Shown here: positions 13,682-20,142 of the stretch, in pieces
How positions within the stretch are numbered: the first letter of the stretch is position 1
Layout: each line of letters starts with the position of its first letter
NCBI GenBank assembly: GCA_964429265.1
Contig: CAYSBK010000015.1
Coordinates: forward strand, 1-28,040
DNA length: 28,040 bases
Origin: CAYSBK01 sp964429265
Lineage (GTDB): Bacteria; Planctomycetota; Phycisphaerae; Sedimentisphaerales; Anaerobacaceae
Direction: 5' to 3'
Position numbers and translations under genes: made by a program
Notes under the pieces: model-generated
Database searches by the model: none
Told to the model about the DNA's origin: nothing
What the model saw: only the letters and a program-made list of their open reading frames with translations

Positions 13682-14143
13682 TCAGTCGTTCCGACCGTAC
13701 AGCCACCGCTGGTCTGCCAGCTCGTAGTCGATTATCTCCTCCGACCGGAAGAGTATCTCTATCTCCCGCTCAGCCGACTCAACGCTGTCGGAACCGTGCA
13801 CCAGGTTGTATCCCCTCGACGAGCAATAGTCACCCCGTATCGTCCCGGCCTGCGCCTCATAACCAAACGTAGCGCCTATCAACTTACGCGCCATCGCAAT
13901 CACACCCTGCGACTGCCAGACCGTAGCCAGCACAGGCGCGGAACACAGGTACGCCACCAGCCCCTCGAAAAAAGGCTTGCCCGCGTGAACCGCATAAAGC
14001 CGCCGCGCCTGCTCTTCTGAAACCCTGATGAACTTGGCCGCAACGAGCTTGAAACCCTTCTGCTCGAACCGACTTATTATGCGACCCGCCAGATGTCGCT
14101 GAATTGCATCCGGTTTGATAATAATCAGCGTCCGTTCAGTCAT
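13682..14143 (-). CDS. ndk: Nucleoside diphosphate kinase
   Basis: Transfers the gamma-phosphate from ATP to nucleoside diphosphates through a phosphohistidine, balancing NTP pools in the cytoplasm. The protein is 153 residues when started at the ATG at 14143, giving MTERTLIIIKPDAIQRHLAG, the normal NDK N-terminus; the frame opens 45 bases earlier but that part is unlike the family. The active-site His116 lies in NLVHGSDSVESAEREI. Also present are the Kpn-loop region and GTIRGDYCSSRGYN, whose insertion resembles the variants with a slightly longer loop before the active site. It follows the OmpA-type lipoprotein gene by 45 bases and is nearly contiguous with the DUF3786 gene. Confidence 0.96.
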   Translation of the reverse strand: MTERTLIIIKPDAIQRHLAGRIISRFEQKGFKLVAAKFIRVSEEQARRLYAVHAGKPFFEGLVAYLCSAPVLATVWQSQGVIAMARKLIGATFGYEAQAGTIRGDYCSSRGYNLVHGSDSVESAEREIEILFRSEEIIDYELADQRWLYGRND

Positions 14144-14188
14144 CTTCTCGCGGCCAACCCCGCCTTGAACACCACCGGCACCAGGCAA

Positions 14189-14965
14189 TCACATCCCCTT
14201 CGGAACAATGTAAATCTCTACGCGCCTGTTCTGGGGGTTGCCGCCCTTGTTCGGCTTGTTGGGTGCCACCGGACGATACTCCCCGAAGCCTCTCACGCTC
14301 ATTCGCTTCGGGTCGACGTTGTTATTCTTCATAACGTTCAAAACCGATATCGCCCTGTGCGCCGACAAATGCCAGTTCGTCGGATGCTTGGCACGCGTGG
14401 CCGGCCTGCCTATCGGTATGTCGTCCGTGTGACCGGCGATTATCACGTCGAAATCCTTCGCCTGCTCCGAGTTCAGTATCTGGCAAAGCGCCTTCACCGC
14501 CTCTACAGCCTCCGGCCTGACCTGGTCGCTGCCCTTCTCAAACAACAGGTCGCTCTTGAACTTCACTATCCCGCGGTCGGCGTCATAAGTAACCATATCA
14601 TGCTGCTTCGCAAAATCCTCCAGCAGCGTGCTCAGTTCCACCGGAAGCTGAACCCCTCGGACCAGGTTCTCCTGCAATTTTGCAATCATCTCGTTCTTGC
14701 GCCGAACAGCCTCCTCCAGCGCCGCTATCTGGTCCTGGAGGTTCCGACGCTCCACGTCCGTAAGGCTGGTTGTGCCCTCAAGCTGCCTGCGCAACTGCTG
14801 CACCTGCAGCTCAAGTGCGGCCTTGTCCGCCTCAAGCTCCTTGATCCGCTGGGCCTGCGCGGCGTTCCTCATTTCAAGGCTCCGGTACTGCTGCTCGCCG
14901 ACGCACCCGCCCACAACTACCGCACAACAGAACAACACAATCAACCACAACCGAAGGGCTTGCAT
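14189..14965 (-). CDS. OmpA/MotB-domain lipoprotein with coiled coil
   Basis: A 258-residue envelope protein predicted to tether the outer membrane to peptidoglycan. The N-terminus is a lipoprotein signal with lipobox VVVGGC (Cys21). Residues about 28-105 form a long coiled coil (QRIKELEADKAALELQVQQL and following). The C-terminal OmpA-like peptidoglycan-binding domain shows FKSDLLFEKGSDQVRPEA, VIIAGHTDDIPIG, LSAHRAISVLNVM, MSVRGFGEYRPVAPN and NRRVEIYIVP. The architecture resembles Pal and other lipidated OmpA-domain proteins; no tolB/tolA neighbours are present, so I do not call it Pal. AAAGGA lies shortly before the ATG, and a good promoter lies at 15090-15118. It heads the ndk-DUF3786-uvrC unit. 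Confidence 0.92.
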   Translation of the reverse strand: MQALRLWLIVLFCCAVVVGGCVGEQQYRSLEMRNAAQAQRIKELEADKAALELQVQQLRRQLEGTTSLTDVERRNLQDQIAALEEAVRRKNEMIAKLQENLVRGVQLPVELSTLLEDFAKQHDMVTYDADRGIVKFKSDLLFEKGSDQVRPEAVEAVKALCQILNSEQAKDFDVIIAGHTDDIPIGRPATRAKHPTNWHLSAHRAISVLNVMKNNNVDPKRMSVRGFGEYRPVAPNKPNKGGNPQNRRVEIYIVPKGM

Positions 14966-15089
14966 TATTCAATCCTTTCAAAAATTACCGCTGCATCAAT
15001 CCTTTAACCCGGCCCGCCGAAATCGTAACCCCTTTACCCAAAAGTCGTTACGAACCACCGGGTACTGCACCCACTTGAATTTCCCCACA

Positions 15090-15118
15090 AATAGAACCTA
15101 TCCGCACCACCCCGTCAA
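15090..15118 (-). promoter_or_regulatory. Candidate promoter of the OmpA-ndk-DUF3786-uvrC unit
   Basis: On the minus strand TTGACG (15113-15118, 5 of 6) is followed after 17 bases by TCTATT (15090-15095, 4 of 6). Transcription would begin near 15083, giving a leader of about 118 bases. The 12-mer TTGACGGGGTGG here recurs at 15758-15769 upstream of the ferritin-like gene. Confidence 0.5.
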
Positions 15119-15171
15119 GCACATTCTTCCAAAATAAATTGCCCCCAGGCACCATCCCACCCGTAACCGCA

Positions 15172-15624
15172 TCACTTGTGCCGCTGCAGGGACTGGTATT
15201 CCTTCTCAAACCGCAGCTTGTGCCTGACCTCCTCCTCCGCCAGCGCCAGAAGCACCTCACGCGAAGATTCGTCCGTCGTCTGCGGTATCAAACCAACGTA
15301 CGTCCGGAAAGAAGCCTCCTCCTTCTCCATACCCAGCAAGAGCATATCCCGGTAGTCCATCTCCAGGGCGGCATCACTGTCCGAAACTATGTACTCGTGT
15401 GCCGGCGGCTCGAGCTTGCCGGGCTCCGGCAGGGTCCGGCCCAGCTTCAGTATCTCAAGCTCCAGCTTCGCCTTATGCTCAAGCTCCTCCTCCGCCAGGT
15501 CCTCGAATATTCTTCGCATATGTTCCCCGGCAACACGATCCGCCAGGGCCTTGTAGAAATTGTACGCCTCCAGCTCCCGCGAAATCGCAAACTCAAGAAT
15601 CTCGCTGTCTGCTTCTGCCGGCAT
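15172..15624 (-). CDS. Rubrerythrin-like ferritin-fold protein
   Basis: A 150-residue four-helix protein with the diiron ligand pattern of the rubrerythrin/ferritin-like family: Glu in SRELEAYNFYKALADRV, ExxxH in LAEEELEHKAKLELEIL, Glu in GMEKEEASFRTYVGLI and ExxxH in LALAEEEVRHKLRFEKEYQ. No rubredoxin-type cysteine pairs are present, so it is the erythrin domain alone. Such proteins reduce peroxide or handle iron, mostly in anaerobes; that role is inferred. I chose the ATG at 15624 because AGGAA precedes it; the frame opens 81 bases upstream, with a Gly/Val-rich unlikely extension. It is divergent from the PIN/TRAM gene and has its own TATAAT box. Confidence 0.88.
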   Translation of the reverse strand: MPAEADSEILEFAISRELEAYNFYKALADRVAGEHMRRIFEDLAEEELEHKAKLELEILKLGRTLPEPGKLEPPAHEYIVSDSDAALEMDYRDMLLLGMEKEEASFRTYVGLIPQTTDESSREVLLALAEEEVRHKLRFEKEYQSLQRHK

Positions 15625-15719
15625 CGATTCCTGCCTTACCGCAACCTGCACCGACGCCCCAGGCCAGCCTCGCACACCGGGCTGACCCGCCCCGCCGACA
15701 CGCATCCGGCCCTGCGATG

Positions 15720-15747
15720 ATTATAGACCCACCCCAGCCCCACGCAA
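15720..15747 (-). promoter_or_regulatory. Candidate promoter of the ferritin-like gene
   Basis: On the minus strand TTGCGT (15742-15747) is followed after 16 bases by a perfect TATAAT (15720-15725). Transcription would begin near 15713, about 90 bases before the chosen start codon. Confidence 0.45.
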
Positions 15748-15997
15748 GCCTTAATTTCCACCCCGTCAATGGCCCCTTACCCACGCCCTGCCGACCAAGT
15801 ACCGCCACCGTCGTCCCAAAACAGTCCAAAAATACTTTCGACCACCACACCAATTTCCCCTATAATGTTTACACTCAAAATGCTTATATTGCCGAATTAT
15901 TTCTGTATGGCCGGATGACCGCTGGGCAAGACCCTTCTTAAGAACATCCGCCGACGGCTGTAATGCTGATACTCATAATTTTTGGGAGGCCGACGCA
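15748..15997 (+). promoter_or_regulatory. Leader and candidate promoter of the PIN/TRAM gene
   Basis: A perfect TATAAT lies at 15861-15866 in an A/T-richer stretch; the -35 candidate TTCGAC (15837-15842, 18-base spacer) is weak. The leader of about 125 bases contains CGGATG (15912-15917) and CATCCG (15945-15950) as 6-bp inverted arms, and a 10-bp palindrome TTCTTAAGAA at 15935-15944. GGGAGG at 15984-15989 is a good ribosome binding site for the ATG at 15998. Confidence 0.4.
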
Positions 15998-17125
15998 ATG
16001 CTGTTGTGGCTTTTCAGGGCTATCTTCGTAATAGTCGTAATCGCGGTGCTGGCTTTCAGCCTCACCTCCAAGGCTTTGTCCAACCCGGACAATTCGCGCA
16101 GCTTCTGGGTCGTCTTCTCGAGCGGACTGGGAATGGCCGTCTTCGTGTTCCTGCTTGACCTGCTGACCCCCAAGAAAAAACTCTCCGCACTGGCAGGAGT
16201 CTTCTTCGGCCTGCTGGTCGGACTGCTCATAAGCGGAGCAATGGCGCCCGTCGTGGACCTCATCGTACAGACCTACGGCAGCAACCTTGCGGCTGAGGCC
16301 GTCACCGCAATCAAGTGGATGCTCGGCGTCTGCATCTGCTACCTCACCATCAGCGTCGTTATGCGAACAAAGGATGACGTCAGATTCGTCATACCCTACG
16401 TCGAATTCTCAAAGCAGACAAAAGGCGCAAGACCGCTGGTGGTCGATACGTCCGCCATCATCGACGGACGAATCGCAGACCTCTACCAGAGCAAGCTCTT
16501 CGACGCCCCGCTTATCGTCCCACGATTCGTGCTGAACGAACTGCAGTTGATCGCCGATTCCAGCGACCGCCTCAAACGCAACCGCGGCAGAAGGGGCCTC
16601 GACATTCTCAACAAAATGCAAAACAACCCGAACATCGACATAGAGATAGATGATTCGCCCGTGCCCGAAGAGGAAGACGTAAAGGGCGTCGACCAGAAAC
16701 TCGTGGTCTTCGTAAAGCAGTGCAACGGCCGACTCGCCACCACCGACTACAACCTCACCAAGGTCGCACAGGTCCGCTCCGTCGACGTCGTCAACATCAA
16801 CGACCTGGCAAACTCCCTCAAGGTCGTCGCCCTGCCCGGCGAGACCATGCAGGTAAAAATCATCAAGCCCGGCGAAGAACCCGACCAGGGCGTCGGCTAC
16901 CTCGCCGACGGAACAATGGTCGTCGTCGAAAACGCCAGGGACAAGCTCGGCAAAGAGGTGATCATCAATGTGACCAGTTCCCTGCAAACGTCGGCCGGAA
17001 AGATGATCTTCGGCAAGTTCGAATCCTTCGCCAGGGAACAAAACGCCAACAACCGCCACAACTCAAATCGAAGGACACCAAGGGCCTTCGCCGCACGCAA
17101 CAACAGCGGCGGCTATTCGGGATAA
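15998..17125 (+). CDS. YacL-type integral membrane protein with PIN and TRAM domains
   Basis: A 375-residue protein with four predicted membrane helices (about 2-22, 37-55, 65-88, 105-121), a cytoplasmic PIN nuclease-fold domain (about 146-268) and a TRAM domain (about 281-341), then a basic Asn/Arg/Ser-rich tail. PIN acidic residues are visible: Asp150 in LVVDTSAIIDGRIADL, Glu181 in VLNELQLIAD, Asp232 in GVDQKLV and Asp250 in LATTDYNLTKVA. TRAM shows GETMQVKIIKPGEEPDQGVG YLADGTMVVVE. The family is widespread in Firmicutes and other phyla; a membrane-bound RNase role is inferred from the folds and is not proven. GGGAGG precedes the ATG. It lies just before dnaA and reads in the same direction. 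Confidence 0.93.
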   Translation: MLLWLFRAIFVIVVIAVLAFSLTSKALSNPDNSRSFWVVFSSGLGMAVFVFLLDLLTPKKKLSALAGVFFGLLVGLLISGAMAPVVDLIVQTYGSNLAAEAVTAIKWMLGVCICYLTISVVMRTKDDVRFVIPYVEFSKQTKGARPLVVDTSAIIDGRIADLYQSKLFDAPLIVPRFVLNELQLIADSSDRLKRNRGRRGLDILNKMQNNPNIDIEIDDSPVPEEEDVKGVDQKLVVFVKQCNGRLATTDYNLTKVAQVRSVDVVNINDLANSLKVVALPGETMQVKIIKPGEEPDQGVGYLADGTMVVVENARDKLGKEVIINVTSSLQTSAGKMIFGKFESFAREQNANNRHNSNRRTPRAFAARNNSGGYSG

Positions 17126-17167
17126 GCCTCCACCCGCCGGCGCCGGCGATGTCGCGACCGCGCCTAC

Positions 17168-17217
17168 GCCCAACGCACGTTCTTCCTGCGCAACGACCGC
17201 CGCCCTGCCCAACGCAC
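17168..17217. repeat. Three phased short repeats upstream of dnaA
   Basis: GCCCAACGCAC occurs exactly at 17168-17178 and 17207-17217, and a variant GCGCAACGACC lies between them at 17188-17198. The starts are 20 and 19 bases apart, about two helical turns. They end 45 bases before the candidate dnaA -35 box. No TTATCCACA-type DnaA boxes were seen. They could be binding sites for a regulator or a fortuitous C/A-rich tract. Confidence 0.4.
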
Positions 17218-17411
17218 CGGCCGCCCGTTTTCTTTTTTTGCACTGCTCATACCGTTTTTCATTTGACATAACCCACGCTTTCCGCTAACCTCGACGGTTG
17301 TGGGGCATATTCGGTAACAAGCAGTGATGAGCCTGCCTTTCTCGGTCAGGGCGGCCCCCGTAGTGACGCTTCAACGCCCGCCCCGTCCCCGCGGAAAGGC
17401 TCGCAGAGGAG
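17218..17411 (+). promoter_or_regulatory. Candidate dnaA promoter and leader
   Basis: A perfect TTGACA (17263-17268) is followed after 17 bases by TAACCT (17286-17291, weak but with TA and the final T). Three T-tracts at about 17228-17260 lie directly upstream, like an UP element or bent DNA. The leader of about 114 bases is GC-rich and contains GGGCGG (17349-17354) and CCGCCC (17378-17383) arms. Confidence 0.5.
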
Positions 17412-18737
17412 ATGGAGTTGGCGCAGCACAACCACGAGATTCTCGCGGCCATCATCGAGCGTGTGCGCATGCTCGACGCAGCAAATGCCCGCAAGTGGTT
17501 CGATGAATTGACGCTCGTGCACTTCGACCGCGGCTCACTATCCATCGCTTGCCCCGGCGAAGCCGCCGCCCAGTTCCTCCAGGACAACTGCAGACATAGC
17601 TTCACGCGCGCCGCTCAACAGGTAACGGGCCATCTGGTCAGTGTAAACTTCTGCGTCAACCGCGCCGCACACACATCCGACGCCGCCGGCCGCCCCCATC
17701 CCCGACAACCCAGGCTCCACCCGGACTACACCTTCGCAAACTTCGTCGTCGGCCCCAGCAATCGTCTCGCCCACGCAAGCTGCGTCGCCGTAAGCCAGTC
17801 TCTCGGCGATACATACAACCCTTTGTTCCTCTACGGCAACTCCGGCCTGGGAAAAACACACCTGCTCCACGCCGTATGCCACGAAGCACGCCGGCGATTC
17901 CCCGACGCCAACCTGCAACTGCTCACATGCGAAGGCTTTGTAAACAGCTTCATCCGCGCCATCGAACAAGGCAACCTCACCGCCTTCCAGCATCAGTTCC
18001 GAAACGCCGACGCCCTGATCATCGACGACGTCCAGTTCCTTCGAGAACGCGAGCAAAGCCAGGAAGAGTTCTTTCACACTTTCAACGCCCTGTACAACAA
18101 CGGCAAGCAGCTAATCCTCAGCGCCGACAGCCCCCCATCCAAAATCCCCTCCCTCGAAGAACGCCTCATAAGCAGGTTCAACTGGGGCCTCGTCGCCCGG
18201 ATAGATCCCCCCAGTTACGAAACCCGTGTCGCGATCGTCCAGAAAAAAGCCCACCTCCGCGGCCTCTCCATATCCGACGCGATCGCCGAGTACGTCGCAA
18301 GAAAGGTCCGCGCGAACATCCGCGAGCTTGAAGGGGCACTGACCAGCCTCTACGCCGTGGCCATCACCACCGGCAAGAAAATAACCCTCGAGCTGGCCCA
18401 GCGAACCCTCGAAGGTCAGGTCAACCCCGCGCCTCGACACGTCAGCATCACCGATATAATCGAGGTCGTCACCCAGCACTTCGACGTTCGCCTTTCCGAC
18501 CTCCAGAGCAAGAAGCGCAGCGCCAGCATCACCTTCCCCCGCCAGATATGTATGTACCTCGCCCGCAACCTCACCCGTCACAGCCTCGAAGAAATCGGCG
18601 GTCATCTCGGCGGAAGAGACCACACAACCGTTATGCACGCCTGCAGCAAGATAAGCCAGGCCGAACGCCAGGACCCAAAAATGCACGCCCTGCTCAGCGA
18701 GCTGACAAAGAAGATCACCCAGCCGCCCGCCGGCTGA
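17412..18737 (+). CDS. dnaA: DnaA, replication initiator
   Basis: Binds DnaA boxes at oriC and opens the origin. The protein is complete at 441 residues. Domain I is compact (about 1-78), and the linker is short and Pro/His-rich (82-104). The AAA+ domain (about 105-320) has Walker A GNSGLGKTH (142-150), Walker B ALIIDDVQF (Asp205, Asp206) and LEERLISRFNWGL with the sensor/arginine-finger region. Domain IV (about 340-435) ends with the DnaA signature GGRDHTTVMHACSKI. All upstream in-frame codons are stopped (17361), so ATG 17412 is the start, although GAGGAG abuts it closely. The neighbours are a PIN/TRAM gene and a PEP-CTERM gene, not dnaN/recF, so the classical dnaA-dnaN order is not kept. 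No oriC was recognised in the window. Confidence 0.97.
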   Translation: MELAQHNHEILAAIIERVRMLDAANARKWFDELTLVHFDRGSLSIACPGEAAAQFLQDNCRHSFTRAAQQVTGHLVSVNFCVNRAAHTSDAAGRPHPRQPRLHPDYTFANFVVGPSNRLAHASCVAVSQSLGDTYNPLFLYGNSGLGKTHLLHAVCHEARRRFPDANLQLLTCEGFVNSFIRAIEQGNLTAFQHQFRNADALIIDDVQFLREREQSQEEFFHTFNALYNNGKQLILSADSPPSKIPSLEERLISRFNWGLVARIDPPSYETRVAIVQKKAHLRGLSISDAIAEYVARKVRANIRELEGALTSLYAVAITTGKKITLELAQRTLEGQVNPAPRHVSITDIIEVVTQHFDVRLSDLQSKKRSASITFPRQICMYLARNLTRHSLEEIGGHLGGRDHTTVMHACSKISQAERQDPKMHALLSELTKKITQPPAG

Positions 18738-18777
18738 CACCACCGATATCAACCGCACCCGCCGCCGCAGAAACCGC

Positions 18778-19845
18778 CTATCCTGAACTGCTGCGTCTCC
18801 GCTGTCGGGCTTTGCCGCTTCGCCCGATAAGCCCAACCAAACCCACCGCAACCAGACAAAGCGAACTCGGCTCGGGAACTCCCTGGTACAGGTGCACTTT
18901 CCCGTCCCTGGCGCCGACCAGGATATCCAGCAAACCATCACCGGTCCAGTCGCACACAAACGGCCGCGACCGCGCCAGACCCTCAAGGTCGATCACCTCC
19001 CCTGCCGACAGCAGCAACGTGTAACCGGTAAAAACCGGCGACTCATCCGTACCAACGTTGCTGTAGAACAGCAGTTGACCCTCGGTGTCTCCCGTCAGCA
19101 GGTCCTTCTTGCCGTCACCGTCGAAATCCCCAACCGCCGGGCTGGACCGTGCCATCGGCACAATCAGGTGTCCCCCGTCCTCCATCGCATATTGTTCGCT
19201 GATAAACTCCGGCTCAGTGTCGCTCGACTGGTTGATGAACAACCTTATCTGTCCGTCAATCGACCCCACCACAAGGTCCTGCAGACCGTCATTGTCCCAG
19301 TCCGCAACCACCGGCGTGGCACGGTCCCCAACGTCGATATCCACCTTCGCCCCGCCCGGGCCCACCTGCAGCAGGGTACCGGCGTCAAAAGTCGGCTCCT
19401 GCTCGCTGCCGACGTTCCTGTAAAGGATTACCGTGCCCTCAGGCGTGCCGACTATGAGGTCCTTTTTGCCGTCGCCGTCCCAGTACACCACCCGCGGAAA
19501 CAGCCCCAGGCACCCACAATCGCACCCGTATGAATGCGACAGGTCCTGGCCCTGCGACTGCGCGTAGAAAAAATCCGAAAACTGCGGATTCGAAGACGTC
19601 CCCACGTTCAGATACACGCGCACCCGACCGACGTACCCTCCACCGCCGCCTTCGCCGACGATCAGGTCCTTCCTGCCGTCATTGTTCCAGTCCACGTATG
19701 ATGGCACCGAGTATCCGTCAACTGTCACGGCCACACCGCCGGCCTGCACAAGCTGTTCCGGCCCCAAGTCAAACAACGATGCCCGTACCTGTCCCCCGGC
19801 GGCAAACCACACACTGACCGTCACCACGAAAGCAACTCTTCTCAT
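18778..19845 (-). CDS. Exported FG-GAP/VCBS repeat protein with PEP-CTERM anchor
   Basis: A 355-residue surface or secreted protein. An N-terminal signal peptide (about 1-22) is followed by five FG-GAP/VCBS-type repeats, each with a calcium-loop-like Asp-rich core and a hydrophobic end: DWNNDGRKDLIVG, YWDGDGKKDLIVG, DWDNDGLQDLVVG, DFDGDGKKDLLTG and DWTGDGLLDILVG. Together they should form part of a beta-propeller. The C-terminus has the PEP-CTERM signal: VPEPSSLCLVAVGLVGLIGR followed by a basic tail, which is processed by an exosortase in organisms that have one. Between repeats 1 and 2 is a cysteine cluster CDCGC. The ATG at 19845 is preceded by a GAGGTAGG-type site. The gene is convergent with dnaA, 40 bases apart. 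The ligand is unknown. Confidence 0.9.
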   Translation of the reverse strand: MRRVAFVVTVSVWFAAGGQVRASLFDLGPEQLVQAGGVAVTVDGYSVPSYVDWNNDGRKDLIVGEGGGGGYVGRVRVYLNVGTSSNPQFSDFFYAQSQGQDLSHSYGCDCGCLGLFPRVVYWDGDGKKDLIVGTPEGTVILYRNVGSEQEPTFDAGTLLQVGPGGAKVDIDVGDRATPVVADWDNDGLQDLVVGSIDGQIRLFINQSSDTEPEFISEQYAMEDGGHLIVPMARSSPAVGDFDGDGKKDLLTGDTEGQLLFYSNVGTDESPVFTGYTLLLSAGEVIDLEGLARSRPFVCDWTGDGLLDILVGARDGKVHLYQGVPEPSSLCLVAVGLVGLIGRSGKARQRRRSSSG

Positions 19846-19953
19846 CACCTACCTCGAGTATGTTGCCGTACCCCCCAAAAACACGTTGAGAGATCCTGCA
19901 CGAAAACTCTCGCAGGAAACATCCGTCCCTTTTGCCATCCCTGGAATACGCTG

Positions 19954-19981
19954 ATTTTACCAGAGTCCGGCCTGAACTCAA
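19954..19981 (-). promoter_or_regulatory. Candidate promoter of the PEP-CTERM gene
   Basis: On the minus strand TTGAGT (19976-19981) is followed after 16 bases by TAAAAT (19954-19959, 5 of 6). Transcription would begin near 19947, with a leader of about 100 bases. The remainder of the gap up to the addA stop at 20143 shows no gene and no clear terminator. Confidence 0.5.
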
Positions 19982-20142
19982 AAGGATTATTGCGAGGCGT
20001 TCCCGACCGAGCCGGCCTCACCGTCGCTGTGCAACTTCCGGCCCGCGATCCGCTTCTTACTCGGACCTTGCCGCGCGAGGTGGCGGACCACCTGCGGATT
20101 TTTCAAACTCCTCGAAAGTGCCCGACCCTCCGGGGCCGCTGC

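Noticed and set aside
17126..17411. Chromosomal origin next to dnaA
   Set aside because: No cluster of TTATCCACA-like boxes and no clear unwinding element beyond T-tracts; the three short repeats do not match DnaA boxes.
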